Part shown: one piece after another, positions 1 through 13,118 of the stretch | Layout: each line of letters starts with the position of its first letter | How positions within the stretch are numbered: the stretch's first letter is position 1 | From: Brachionus manjavacas | Lineage: Eukaryota; Rotifera; Eurotatoria; Ploima; Brachionidae | DNA: 64,000 bases | Reading direction: 5' to 3' | Assembly: GCA_019054805.1 (NCBI GenBank) | Contig: JAHQIY010000020.1 | Location: forward strand, 744,001-808,000 | Notes under the pieces: generated by a model | What the model was told of the DNA's origin: nothing | The model's database searches: none | What the model saw: the letters and a program-made list of their open reading frames with translations, nothing else | Translations under genes and position numbers: made by a program

Positions 1-350
1 TTGCCTGACTCATGTACACACTCAGAAGATCTCAGATTGTCCTTTTTCTAGAATCACTCTATTCTCGAATTTCTCATATAAGAGTTTTATTAAGTCAAAT
101 ATCTTCTATGCCATGGCATATTTTTCAATCTAAAAAAAATTCATTTAAAATTAATTAATATTGTTACATAATGTTTTTATTTTAATAAAAAAATAAAAAA
201 AATTTGATGATTACAAATCAAGATATTTTTTTAAAGTCAATGATTCATATTTTAATTAAGTTGTTAAGAAAATGTTAGGTTGTTTTTGTTTAAATTCATT
301 TTTTTTCTATTTAAATTTAAATTTAAAATTAAATATTCTTTTTTTCTAAA
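1..350. other. AT-rich upstream flank of DHX34
   Basis: No gene, repeat or RNA was recognised here. The stretch is strongly AT-rich and ends just before the DHX34 start codon, so it presumably holds that gene's promoter and 5' leader. No clear TATA box or known transcription-factor site could be picked out against the AT background. Confidence 0.4.
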
Positions 351-3300
351 ATGGAACAAATTGAACAATCAATCATTCAATCTTTAGAGTTAATCAAACG
401 TGAACAAAATGAAGATCCTAATGAGAATCAATTGATTGAACAAGACGATGATCCGGATAAGCTGATTCAAGATTTGTCCGAATTAAGTCAGTCGAAAAAC
501 GTTGAATTCGATTTCATAAAAAATAAATCATTTTTTGATGATATCTATTTCAAAAAATCGAAACTGTTTAAAATGTAAATTTTTAAAAAAAATTAAAAAA
601 TTTTATTAATAAAATATAATAGTGGGTCTAAAGAACACTCCGATTTTTGGTCTTTTTTATCAAGATATCAAAATCTCCTTAGAAAAAAGGCAAGTATTAT
701 TACATCAAAAAATACAAAGCAAGCCGATCTTAATGAATATTCGATACTACTAAAACTACCTCTTAAATATGACAAACGATGGAGACTTAATTTTGTATAT
801 AAACCAAATAAATCTGAACAAACAGGAACATATGATTCATCAGGTATTTTTTTTGAAAAACTTGATTTGATTAATTAAGGAAAAATTTCTCCAAGGCAAT
901 AAAATTAAATTTGAATGTGATGAACAAAAACTGAGGGAATTCGAGTTTATAATACATCTTTATTTAGACTTTTTACAAAAAGAAAAAGTAAAATAAATAA
1001 AATTATTCAAAAATTTAATAATTTAATTTTCTCGTTAGTTTAAAAAGCTAAAACAGCTACGCCAGGCTCAAGCCAACTTGCCTATTTACAAATATCAAGA
1101 TGTTATTTTAAAAACTATCAAAGAAAACCAAGTAACTATAATAGCTGGCGACACTGGATGTGGAAAAGTAATCTAAAATTGACTTATTAAAATTTTTGAT
1201 ATTTTTATCCTTTTTTCTTTAATGAAGATTAAAAAAAACCTAAAAAATTAAAGCCATATAAAAAGTTCTTTTTATAAATTTAATTTTTCAAAATTGAAGT
1301 TAAAAATGATAGCTGCTCCTAGATGTTTTTTTGCCAATTTTTCTAGTTCCTCTGTAGCTTCGAAACAATCAACTTAAAAGGAACTTCTAAATTTTTCTGA
1401 CGTTAAGTTGCCGATTTTAATGATTTGTATTAATTTTTTAATTTTGAAAGTCAGTCTAATTTTGTTTTTTTTAATTGAATTTTAAAATTGTTCTTTCAAA
1501 AAAGTTATTTTTAATTTAAATAAAATTGAAATTTTAAAAAATCAAGTCATTGAAATGAGTAAAAAATTCTTCTTTAAAAATATCTTTGATCTATTCTTTA
1601 GGATGAAACTAAATGATTTAAAAAGAATACTTGAAAATTGATATGGACATCTTTTTTTTTGTACATCTTTATTAAGATTAACTAATTTTTTTTAATTAGC
1701 CTCATTTTTTTGGACAAAAAAATCAAACTATTTAAATAACTCTGCCAAACTTGAATTTCCCAAGATAAATTTTCAAAATTAAAATACTGTTACGATAATT
1801 GTCTTTTTGGTAAATTTACGTACATAAAATAACTAAAGTGATTCTACATAAAATTACCAATTTTACCGTAGAAACACAAAGGGGCAAAATATTATCAAGT
1901 ATGTGCTTATTTTGGTAACATGAAAATTAATTTTTCATAATTTATAAGTAGATATAGTGAAAAATGGAAATTTACGTTAGTTAGTGTAATCTGTTTTTTT
2001 TATGGTAAAATAAGGGTAAGGGTCTACTGTTTAATTGAAAATTAATTTTTCGTGTTATTTTACCAAAAAACTTCAAGATATCAAAATCAATCAAAAATTT
2101 TATTTATTTTAAGATGGTCTTTTTTATTTTTTCTTTAATAAATATTATTTTTTTTTTTATTTGCCGAAAGGAAAGTCTAATTTATTTGAAACTTTTAAAT
2201 TTAATTAATTGAAGTCTGCTAATGACGTGCAAAACCTCTGCAAAATGCAATTCACTTGATATTGAAATTTAACTTCTGCTAAACTCTGCAAAAACCAAAC
2301 AAATAAACTTTTCTTAAAGATCAAATAAATTAAGAACAAGAAATTGATTTAATTTTTTTATTTAATGATGAACAAATTAAATCACTAAATAGCAAACAAA
2401 AAACCGTGAAGAAAAAATCAAGAAACAAGTATTAGAATATAATAAAATAAATTTAGAATTGTTTACAAGCGGATTTTCTAATTTGTTGATTGATGAAATT
2501 TACGCTAGCAAAAAAAATTGAAAAATTTCAATAGTACTAATTAAGTTATTCAATAATTAATCAAATAAAAAAATATCTCTTTTTTTTATCACTATTTTGT
2601 TCTCTATTTTACAAAACAAAATTATTTTCTCTAATAAAATAATTCAATTTAGTTTTAAAAATATTAATGTGGGTCCAGTCGAATTAGTGTAATTTTTTAT
2701 TGATAAAATAATTCAAACGATGGAAGTAAGCAATGATTTTTTCTACTATTACTATGTATTGAATAATTTACTTAGAGTTGATTTTAGTATTAAATAAAAA
2801 AAAAGGGTAAATAAAAATAAATTGTTTTTAATTTTAATTTTGTAAAATTAAAATTAGAAACAATTTTTTTTCCATGGGACTTCAAAATTTTTTTTAAAAT
2901 AATAATTAAAAGGTTATCCCTAAAACACGGATTTATTTTCCGGATTTTTAATTCGTAAAAGACGGATCCGGATTTAAAAATGTCAAAATAAAAATTTATT
3001 TAAAGCACCATATGGAACATCTTCAGGCATTGTAAGCAACATATCTTCTTTTATTTACCGCTGAAATCAAACTCTTTGTTGACCAAAACAAGTGACAAAA
3101 CACGCTTGTTTTTTTTTTAAAACTTTTTAACTCACTTAATTTTAATTGAGTTTGACCCGAACTCAAACCATTCTGTAGTCCTAGGGTATCAACTGAAACT
3201 GAAGGATCAATAGTTACAATTTCAAATAGTTTTGATTTTAAATTGTCTTTCTCAATTTTTTTCAATCCGGATCTGTGTTTAGGGTCCGAAAAAAATCCGG

Positions 3301-6300
3301 AAAATATATCCCTGTTTTAGGTACCTAATCCGGCGATCCGGATCCGTGTTTTAGGGATAACCTAATTTAATAATAAATTATTTATTTTTAAAATTCTTTA
3401 TTATGAAGGTTCACCGCTTTGCACAGCTCTTCATTTTTGTTATTTTTCGAACTTTTCTTTACAGGAAATTTTAATTTATTCATTAAAAATTTTTTCCAAT
3501 TTTGGGTATCTTTTGTTACTCTTCTTTTTCACTTTGTCATTCTATTAATAAAAATTGCGAGTATCTAGATCTGGTGAATTTGCAGACCATTAAATTAAAA
3601 AAAATAAAAATTAAACAGACTGAAATAACTTTTGAACTCATAAAAAAATGATTAAGGCCTCATTTTAATCGTTATCTATTGCTCTATATAATAAAGTATT
3701 AAACATGTTTATTTTCTTGATAAAAATTAGAGGACAGGTATGATTTACACGTAAAGGTAATCCATGAGACAACTAGATTTTTGAAATTTCCTTAAATTTT
3801 AAAGTCTCTTAAATCAAACTAAATTAACTAAATTTTGGGCAAATACAGTGTATTTGCCCAAAATAAAAATCTACAATTTATTTTCCACCAAGAGTACCCA
3901 AATTCCACGCTATCTCCTTGAAGCTGGTTTTGAGCGAATAGCATGTACGCAGCCACGGCGGATTGCATGCATGTCGCTGGCTAAGCGCGTGAGCTACGAG
4001 ACCCTGAATGAATTCAAGTCGGAAGTGGCGCACCAAGTCCGCTTCGACAAGACTCGTACCAAGCACACAAAAATTTTGTTCCTCACCGAAGGCGTACTCC
4101 TTCGGCAAATGCAGAGCGATGCTCAGCTTGCCCAATACGACATAATCGTAGTAGACGAAGTGCATGAGAGACACGTATTCACCGACTTTCTGCTCGGCAT
4201 TCTCAAATGCTTGATCAAACAGCGCCAAGCCCTCAAAGTAATCCTCATGTCGGCCACCATCAACATTGACCTATTCTCCAACTATTTCGACAACTGTGTC
4301 ATTGTCAAAATACCTGGACGCACCTATAAAATAGATGTCGAATACATGCCTGCGAGCAAGGAGAAATTTGATCCCAAGTCAAAATCAAGCAACAAGATCG
4401 ACCCGGCACCTTACATTCGAATAATGCAGCAAATAGACAAAAAGTACCCCGAGAGTGAACGCGGCGACATGCTGATCTTTCTATCAGGCATGACCGACAT
4501 ACAAGCTGTATTAGATGCGGCCAAGGAGTACGCTACAGAGTGCAAGCGCTGGATAGTGCTGCCCCTGCACAGTTCACTCTCCATCGAAGACCAAGACAAA
4601 GTTTTTGACATTCCACCAGAAGGAGTTAGAAAATGCATTTTGTCTACGAACATTGCCGAAACGTCAGTCACTATTGACGGCCTGCGATTTATTATTGACT
4701 CTGGCAAAGTGAAAGAAATAAGCTACGACCCTAAGTACAAAATGCAGCGCTTGCAGGAATTTTGGATCAGCCGAGCCAGTGCTGAGCAGCGAAAGGGCAG
4801 AGCTGGTCGCACTGGGCCCGGTGTTTGCTTTCGTCTGTACTCACAGGCAGACTACAATTCATTTAATGAGTTCACTACGCCGGAGATTCGCCGCGTGCCT
4901 CTCAACTCACTTTTACTCCAAATGATTTCAATGGGACTGAAGGATGTGCGCAAATTTCCGTTTGTAGAACCCCCCGATTTACACAGCATAGAACACTCAC
5001 TGAATTATCTAAAGGAGCAGAACGCGCTGAATGAAATGGAACAATTGACTCCGATGGGCCAAATGCTGGCCGAGCTGCCTGTTGATATTCAAATTGGTAA
5101 AATGCTGATCATGGCAAGTATATTTCATGTCGTTGAGCCCATAGTGACAATGGCAGCAGCGCTCAGCGTGCAGTCGCCCTTTACTAGCAATTTGCGCTGC
5201 GATTACGAAAGTATGCAGAAGCGCAAAGAGCTGATATCGGACCACGGCGATCCGTTGACTCTGCTCAATGGGTACAATGAATGGATTCAAGTGAAAGCGG
5301 CAAATGACAATAGTTACAAGTGGTGCAAGCGGAGATGCCTTGAAGAGCAGCGTTTCTACGAGATTAGCAAGCTGAAGAAACAGTTTTTTGAGTTGTTGCA
5401 GGAGAATTATTTGCTGAGGAGAAAAAATGATGACAGTGATGTGAGTGACACGGATTCGGATGAAAGTAATAGACCCAGAGCGTCTAGCAGCTACAGTGAA
5501 AAGGTGAGGAAAGATTTGAAAAAAGTAATGGCCAAAAAAGAAAGAAAACGGCTGTTGGACTTGAAAAAGGAGATTTCTAGCAAGCCCAAACGACCCAAAG
5601 TTTTAAACATGGAAGAGATCGAAGTGGACACAAGCAATTTGGACGAGAGCGAACACAATTATCAAGATATCAGAGACATTGAGTTTAAGTTAATGCATGA
5701 TCTCAATGAATTACAGGTATTTTTTGCATTTTATTAGATTTTCTAAATCTGTCTCAAAATTTTGTTAATTAATAACAGTAGTAATTTTACATGAATTTCA
5801 CTTGAATTTAAGGAAAGTAAAAAAGTAAATTTTTTAACCAATTTTTTGCTAGCTTTTTTATAAATTTCTAAAATTTTATTTGCAAATGTTCTCTAAATTG
5901 TATCATTGTTTGTGACAGATTTGTTTTAAAGTCACAAGTTTAACTAAAAATCATTGACTTGATTTAAAAACAAATCTGGTTTGAGATTAAAAAATCTTTC
6001 TAATAATTTAAAAAAACTTGAGTTTAAACATAGATGTTCCGCTTTTTTTCCAAAATGCTGTTAAATAAAGTAAATTGACAAAAGTAAAAATCATAAATAT
6101 ACCAGATTCAGTAATTTTTCAAAATTTGACTTAAATTGTTTGAAAAAAAATTTCCAAGAAATTTAAAAACTTTTGCGTCTCTTTTGTTTCTTTAAATTTT
6201 TAATTAATTCATTTAAAAGACTTTTAAATTTCTTGGAAATTTTTTATTAAAAAATTTACGTAAAATCTGGTAAATTTTTGTAAAAAATAAAAACCGGAAC

Positions 6301-9300
6301 ATCACCTCATTTTAGAATTGTTAATGTAAAATAATTTTAACAAAAAAAATTAAGCCAAAATTGCTTAGTATTTAAAAAGTAAGTAGACGCGTCTACCATG
6401 TAAAATTAAAGGAAATTAAATTAAAATCAAGTTTTTTTTGTTTAAAAAAAGCTTTTTTCAAAAAAATATCTATCTTAAATAATGGATTTAAAACGTAATT
6501 AAGAAAAATTTTAAATAAAATCAAAAAATGTTCTAAAGTGGAATTTTGCTATTTTACATTGATCCTCTCCAAAAATAAAAAAAAATATTTTTTTAAAATA
6601 CAGATCTCTTACATATTTTTAATTTTTTTGTATACTAGTTTCGAATAAAGATCAATATTAGCTATAAGTCTTAATTTGGAGGTTTATATGAACAGGATTT
6701 TTTTTTGACAATTAAGTCCAAGAACGAGTAGACGCGTCTACCCGCGTTTCAGTGGTGAGCTCACCCCTGGTGATAAATGAAAGCACTAGCGAGTGTTAGA
6801 ATGTAAATAATAAAACTTAAATGATTACATTTAAAATATGATGAAAAATTAAAAAAAAGAACTAAAAAAATCACTAAAAAATAAATACAAAAAAAATTTT
6901 CACTATTTTAAAAATGTACAATATATATTATTTATTTATTTATTTATTTAAAAAAAAAATTTTAAGCCTTATAGGCAAGTTGAAAAGGAAACACAAAAAT
7001 ACAAATTACATTTTTACAAAGAAAATCAAAAAAAAAATCTGATTTAAATCACATTAAGTTTCATAAATAATTAATCCATTTAAAATTTTATTGATTTAAT
7101 CGATTGTCCGTAATAATCACGTTTACAAACAAAAAACACTTAATTAAGATAATAAGTATATATGATTTTCTTTTAAAGACTTTCTTACAAATTGAAATAT
7201 TGGAAAATCTATTAGTATTTATTAAAGTTAGTCAAACAAACTATTTTTGAAATTTGTTGCTACAAAGCAGAACCATGAATTAATAGCTGAGGAAATAAAG
7301 GACTATCTGGTTCATAGCACTAACAGAAACAACTCAAAATACAAAACTCCATTCGATACTTTACCTTCCCTGCCAAGTACATAGCTGAATCTACTTAACA
7401 ATGTAAATACAAATTATAGAAAAAAAACAAAAAAAAAAAAACAAAACATTCCTAATTTATTTTTATTTTTTTCTTTATAATCTAAATTTTGTAAAATTAA
7501 AATTGCTAACAAGAGGGCTGAAAAGAAGGCTATGCCATTCGGAGCTGCCCTGGAAATTCCCCTTTCCTAAATTATCTTTTAAATAAAAAAAATAAATAAA
7601 TAATATTAAAGTGAAAACGTGAGCGTTATCACATGCTAAAAAACGTCTGAAAAAACACCATCAAAATTCATCGGCATCTTTTTTCCTATTTTCAAGAAGT
7701 AATACCAATTTTCTGCAGTCTTGTTTCAAACGAAAGCTTTCTCATCAGAATTGGAATTGCTATAGTGGTTTGATGCTCGTAGATAGCCATACTTGTACTG
7801 CAAATTCCAGTGGTGAACGCAAAAATGCTGTTTTAACCTTCAGAGTTTTTATATCCATTAATTAATTAATAATAAATTAAATTAGTTAATAATTTCATGA
7901 TCATATCTAGCATTGATTTATTTTCATTTCTAGTCTAATAAATTCTTCAAGACTCTATCAGTAATATCTTCAAGGAAATTAAAAATTTTTGCTAGGCTTT
8001 TTTGGCAACTATTCTTTAATGAAATAACCAGAATTCCCAATACCATTTGTGTTATTTATTTTTCTTTTCATTAAACTTTATATTAGGCTGAAAATGTATC
8101 TTCCTTCCATGAAAACTGGTTAAAATAAAAAATAATAATTTTACTCTCAATATCAAATAAAATTCATCTTTTTAAATTTATTTAATAGTTTAATCATCTG
8201 TCTAAAATTTTTCATCAACATCAAATTTCATATTGATGACTGAGAAAATCTAAATTATTTAAAAATGTATTAGAAAATTTTAATTTTAATTAAATAAAAA
8301 TTAAATTAAGAAACTAATTAATTATTAATATATTTTAAAATGTCTAAAAAGTTCTAAAATATAATAAGGACGATTTTTAGTTATTCTTAAACGGAGCACA
8401 AGGATATCGATAGCATAATTTTCCTTCAAAATTACACCTTTAATTAAGTCATTTTATCGACAAACGCTAGGTCAAAATAATTAATTATTTTATAATTTTT
8501 AGAATAAAAGTTTATCATGTAAAAAATTCACTCTACGAGAAGTAAACCTGCTTAAAATAATACTATCATGTGGTTTATATCCACAGATAGCAATAGCTGA
8601 CGAACTTAATAGCTATAAACGTGAATCAGATCAAAAATTTAATTCAAAAGTATTTATTTTTTTAAGCAAATAAAAATATGTTTTTATCCAAAATTTTCTT
8701 TATCTATTTAGCACAAATCATTCGTGGTCATTCATCCGACCAGTGTGTTCTCCTATGATCCGGACATATTACAACCATGTGACGAAGACGGCATTGTTAA
8801 GGACAAACTCAAGTTCAGCACTCGGCATCAACTAATAGCTTACGTGAGTTTATTTGAAACAAACAAGGCTTACTTTATGAACTGTATGAGAGTACCAGCT
8901 TTGCAGACACTGTTTTTGTATGCCAGATCGTTGGACACTAATGATGATTGTACGCGGGTGCTGTGCGACGAATGGCTTGAGATCCGATTCTTGGACTCGG
9001 AGACAGGACAAAAAATTCTCTCTGCTGTGTTGTATCTGAGATCTTCTATCGAAAAATTATTCAAGATTCGCCTAGAAGATCGTCTAAATTATGGAAGCAA
9101 ACTTGGAGATGGAGAGGAGCCTGAAATAAAACAAGATTCTGTCAAATTTAGGGAAAGAGCTAAAAAACTTGAGAAAATATTAAAAAAAAAGTTGAGCGAA
9201 TTTTTAGACTCGAGTTATATGTATTCGATTAGACGGGTTTTGCCTGCTGAAGTCAACAAAATGTTTATGAAAAACTACCAAACTGAATCAAATAGCATCG

Positions 9301-10899
9301 ATGAAGCTAAAATTCAACCAGAATTTAAAAAACATTTAGACTCAAAAGAGAATAATCAAAATGAAATCAAAGGGGGCTTTAAAATAACAAGCTATTTAAC
9401 TTATAATTGGTAAATATTTTTTTTATATTTATTTAATATATTAAGATATCAATTATTTATTAAAATAAATAATTTTTCCAAGTGTATTCCTTAGCTTAAT
9501 ATTAAAAAGCTAAAAAGCAATCGAAGAATTCATTTAAAAGGTTTGTGTTGAGATTGAAGTTGATTCCTTCATTAAATTCAATTTGTTCATGATTGATCAC
9601 CAATTTGAACATTTGGATTAGATCACCTCTTAATCTTCTTGTTCTCAAGGTAGTTAAATCTAACCTTAAAAAACGTTGCTGATAATCCAGGTTACGCATT
9701 TCTGGAATCAACTTCGTTGCTCTTCGTTGAACTCTCTCAAGTTCATTTAAGTCTTTTTCTGTATAAGGACACCAAGCACTGACATCATATTCCAGGTGTG
9801 GTCTAACCATTGAACAGTACAATAATTTGATAGTATCGCTACAAGAATACCTAATTGCTTTCTTAATTAAGCCCAACATTTTATTTGCTTTAGCTGTGGC
9901 ATTTTTAACTCGAGTAGACCATTTTAAATCACTTTGTATGTAAATCCCTTTTAATGTTTGACTTACTCAAGGTTTTTGAACCAATTTTATAATCAAACTC
10001 TGGATTTTTGTTGCCAATATGAACAACTTTATACTTTTATATATTTAATTGAATCAACACATTTCAGTATGCAAAGATTCCTTTGCTAAGTTAAGAAGTT
10101 TGGTAACCAGATAAATTTTTTGTGGGCATTGTAAATTTTAGTTCAAAAAACATAAACAAAATATAAAAGATGCCATAGCGTTATTTTGGACCGGGCAAAA
10201 CATGTCCTGCAAATTTTAGCAACTGATACATCCTTTGTTCCACCATTTAAAGTTGATTTGGTTTTTAAATAAAGAATAATATCCCTAATTTACAATTTTC
10301 TGAATTTGGTAGATTATTTGCAGAATCACTATATTTGTGGTTACAAGGGATATATCTGTTGATACAATTTACAGAAAATATTTTGGTCCTTCAGAACTTA
10401 GGTTTTGGTATTTTTAATATTTTGTTTTGTTTTTTGTACCATAATTCACCATTCATTTTTTGTAGGGATATCCTAATTTAATTAAAGATAAGTTTCTATA
10501 TCTTTGATTGTCTTTTATTTCCACGGTGCAATTATTTTTGAATTGAAATTTTTTTTTAGTATTATCCCAGATGAAACTCTCTCAATCATTAGCGAGTATA
10601 GTGGAATCATGAAGAGACATTGGAAGTGTACAAATTGTTCAAAAGAGTTTTTGTTTGATTTGATGGAACGAATGCAGCATCAAGTCGAATGTCAGGAAAC
10701 AGGTATTTTATTTTATTTTTATTTAGCTTTTAGCTTATTTCTATCTATCAAAGATCAAATAGACACTTCAGAATCTGGCGACAAAATATCCAAATCGCTT
10801 GACCAAAGCGAATACTTTTGTAGCATTTGCAATAAGAGTTTGAATTTGACAGCAATTGAAATTTTGAAGCATAAACGGTCTCATTTAAACTCAGATTAA
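351..10899 (+). CDS. DHX34: DHX34-type DEAH-box RNA helicase, nine exons
   Basis: DHX34 is an ATP-dependent helicase of nonsense-mediated mRNA decay that works with SMG1 and UPF1. Exons read as 351-574, 623-843, 896-987, 1039-1167, 3893-5716, 8503-8649, 8712-9409, 10560-10702 and 10754-10899; all phases agree and give about 1207 residues. Exon 4 ends in Walker A (GDTGCGK, the Ser following in exon 5). Exon 5 carries DEVH (VDEVHERH), SAT (LMSATIN), [13 protein letters not shown] and motif [14 protein letters not shown], then HA2 and OB regions and a charged linker. Exons 6-7 carry the C-terminal block ending LTYNC. The last two exons encode two zinc-finger-like motifs, CTNC..HQVEC and CSIC..HKRSH, typical of this family. 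Introns 4 (2.7 kb), 5 (2.8 kb) and 7 (1.15 kb) contain repeats; the others are about 50-60 nt. The start is the first ATG in an exon matching the family N-terminus. Identification is from remembered family sequence; splice joins are inferred. Confidence 0.93.
2155..2300 (+). repeat. Dispersed repeat in DHX34 intron 4
   Basis: A block with TGCCGAAAGGAAAGTCTAAT near 2162 is followed by a segment rich in CTGCAAAA. The second part (about 2214-2290) closely resembles 55264-55340, and the first part resembles 16270-16310 and, inverted, 53900-53935. These are therefore copies of one interspersed element or of two that are often adjacent. No coding capacity was seen. Confidence 0.6.
2911..3363. mobile_element. 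Short TIR element in DHX34 intron 4
   Basis: The ends are a perfect 20-bp inverted repeat: AGGTTATCCCTAAAACACGG at 2911-2930 and its complement at 3344-3363. Inside, more GGATCCGGAT-like blocks lie in inverted order near both ends. The 453-bp body contains a minus-strand reading frame of 80 codons (3265-3023) that I do not recognise. Flanks show no clean target-site duplication. The structure suggests a non-autonomous DNA transposon, but the superfamily is undetermined. Confidence 0.7.
3640..3840 (+). repeat. Dispersed repeat, copy of 54015-54240
   Basis: This segment, just upstream of DHX34 exon 5, shares long stretches with 54015-54240: CTCATTTTAATCG, a TATTAAACAT block, AATTAGAGGA.AGGTATGATT, CCATGAGACAA.TAGATTTTTG and AAAGTCTCT. 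The second copy has a small insertion. Both lie in introns. Probably part of an interspersed non-coding repeat. Confidence 0.6.
6033..6303. mobile_element. Palindromic MITE-like element in DHX34 intron 5
   Basis: The two ends are inverted copies: GATGTTCCG at 6033-6041 and CGGAACATC at 6295-6303. The arms go on to share the TTTACCAGATT-type block and a long AATTTCCAAGAAATTTAAAA arm near the centre. The whole could fold into one imperfect hairpin. No reading frame inside. A foldback or miniature inverted-repeat transposon is the simplest reading. Confidence 0.55.
6930..7600 (-). repeat. Probable decayed retroelement pieces in DHX34 intron 5
   Basis: On the minus strand, 6990-6930 reads as a short stem (GCCTATAAGGC) followed by A-rich sequence and an AAAT-repeat tail, the layout of a non-LTR element 3' end. 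Between about 7235 and 7390 a plus-strand open stretch reads like a C-terminal protein fragment ([15 protein letters not shown], then a stop) that I cannot place. Segment 7500-7570 is unusually GC-containing for the area. Boundaries are approximate. Confidence 0.35.
9502..10031 (-). pseudogene. Non-LTR retrotransposon RT C-terminal fragment
   Basis: Within DHX34 intron 7, antisense to the gene, the translation from 9879 down to 9502 contains [34 protein letters not shown] and [12 protein letters not shown]. This is the typical post-catalytic region of L2/CR1-like LINE polymerases. The upstream part (10031-9880) continues the match in broken frames ([20 protein letters not shown]). The catalytic core is missing, so it is a dead 5'-truncated relic. 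Confidence 0.8.
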
Positions 10900-11106
10900 A
10901 TTATTAGAAGATTAAATATTCGATGAAATTATTTTTTTGTTTTGTTTTAATTTGAGGCCTGTAAAATTTGTCATTAAATAAAAAAAAAAATAATTAAAAT
11001 TGTCTCATTTAGAAATAAAGTAATTTTTTGCTTTGTTTTTTTAATTTTTTATTTAAAAATAAAATTCAATCACTATAAATGTTATAAATAAATATTTTAG
11101 CTACTT

Positions 11107-13118
11107 TTAAAGATTAAGTTCTTTTTTCATTTGTTCGACCATTTTAAATTTTTGAACTTTACCAGTTGCATTTATGGGAAAAGAATCGACAAATTTAACA
11201 TATCTAGGAATTTTAAAAAAGGCAATTTTATCTTTACAGAACTCTTTGAACTGGCTCTCGCTCAATTCAGCTCCTGGTTTTAGTTTAATCCAAACACACA
11301 GTTCCTCTCCAACACGCTTATCCGCTACTCCAACTACATAGCAATCAAGAACGCTTTCATTAGTGCGAATAAAACGTTCCACTTCGGCCTACAAATTTTA
11401 AGATAATTTTAATTAAATCAACTTAAAGTCACAAGTTTAAGTCTAAGTCATGGCTTAAGACTTATGATTTGAGTTTACTGGATAGATATTTATTCCACCA
11501 CGAATTATCATTTCTTTAGCTCTGGACTTGAAGTAAAGGTAACCATGTTCGTCCATACAACATATGTCGCCAGTGTGAAACCAACTTTAATAAAATATAA
11601 AAAAAAATAAAATAAATTTTTCATTTACCCATTTTTATCTATTGATTCGGCTGTTTTGGCCTGGTCATCCCAATACTCAGTCATAACGTTGTAACCTCTG
11701 AGGCAAAGCTCACCGTCAGTATTGCGTGGGACAGTCCTGTGTGTTACTGGGTCAATTATTTTCGCTTCAACATGCGGAAAGCCTTTACCAATAGTTTCAT
11801 AGGCGAATTTCTCCGATTTTGTTATGTCATCAGCTGTGGTCACTGAGCCAACACTTCCCGTCTCAGTCATTCCATATCTAAATTAAATCAAATTAAATTT
11901 TTTTGTCCAAATAAAAAAAATTATAAAAATACCCCACAATTACATGCTTTAACTTAAGGTCCTTTTTTATCTTGAGCAATAAATCTTTAGGTACAACCGA
12001 AGCACCGATTAGCATCGATTCTAGACTTGACAGGTCAAATTTTTCTCTTTCCGGATGATTTATTATATCATGAAATATTACTGGTGCTCCTTTTAAAGCA
12101 GTACATTTTTCCTCTTGAATAGCTTTCATTGTAGACACAGTGTCGGGAAGAATGTTTGGAAAAACAATCTGATTTCCGTTTACAATCGAAGACATAGCCC
12201 CGATGGCGAGACCAAACACGTGAAATAAAGGTATCGGGATGCACACCACTCGGTTGGACTCAGGGCAACCGGTATAATGATACTCCAATAATGAAGAATT
12301 CAATACAGTATGATTTGTTATTGGAGCCACTTTTGGCAAGCCAGTTGTACCACTCTTGAAAATTAATGAGAAATTTATTCAGAAAAAAAAAATTATTTTA
12401 AAAATTTTACTGTAAAAATCATGGAAAATATGTCATCGATGTCGATGTGCGGTAATTCTGTCTTTGGACCTGAAAATTTTTCAAAATCTCTGTCAAATTG
12501 CCAGATATTTTTGTACGCTTCTAGACTTGACTTTTTGTCCAAATTAGCCAAAATGATGTGCTTTAAATCTGGTAGTTTTGACGAGTTGAGCTCGCCATGC
12601 TTGGATGTGGCCAATTCTGGACAAATTTTAGACAAAAGTTCATAGTGCTTCAAAGTTTTGAAGTTGTCCATAATCATGACGCCTTTGGAGCCTGTCTTTT
12701 TTAGCATGTACTCGACTTCCATTGACTGGTAGGCCGGGTTCATCACAGCAACAATGACCCCGATCGAAGCACAAGCTAGAGTCATTAGCATGAATTCAGG
12801 CATGTTCGGAAGCATTATTGACAATCGGTCACCTTTGCAGAAGCCCATAGCCAACAAATTTTGGGCTATATCATCCGCCCGTTGCTTTAGCTCGAGAAAA
12901 GAGTAATTTTTTCGGTGCAGACAAAATTTATAGGCCACTTCGTTTGGTGTTTCTGACAGACGGTCATTTAAGCATTCGACTATCGTTTTGCCAGTGAGAC
13001 TTAAATTTTGTGTTTCGCAGTGAGTGTAGCTGGGTTTATTTAGATCATTTATTTTGGAAGAAAAATGTCTGGCGTTTGGTCGATAAATGGAAAGGTGTTT
13101 TACTAATTTTAGATGCAT
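11107..13118 (-). CDS. ACSF2: ACSF2-like medium-chain acyl-CoA synthetase, five exons
   Basis: It activates fatty acids to acyl-CoA through an acyl-adenylate, probably in mitochondria: the first 20 residues are basic and serine-containing (MHLKLVKHLSIYRPNARHFS), like a presequence. Exons read 13118-12411, 12354-11933, 11877-11629, 11584-11479 and 11388-11107, all in phase, giving about 588 residues, close to the family's usual ~615. Motifs in order are the AMP-binding P-loop SGTTGLPK at the exon 1/2 join, YGMTETG at the exon 2/3 join, GWFHTGD, the hinge region KEMIIRGGINIYP, and the C-terminal catalytic-lysine region ATGKVQKFK. Introns are 50-95 nt. It converges with DHX34, leaving about 200 bp between stop codons. 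Assignment to ACSF2 rather than another acyl-CoA ligase rests on overall similarity, including the ending EQMKKELNL. Confidence 0.92.

Noticed and set aside
1795..2075. Possible weak palindrome with GGTAAAAT and GAAAATTAATTTTTC words
   Set aside because: Similarity between halves is patchy and within what AT-rich sequence gives by chance.
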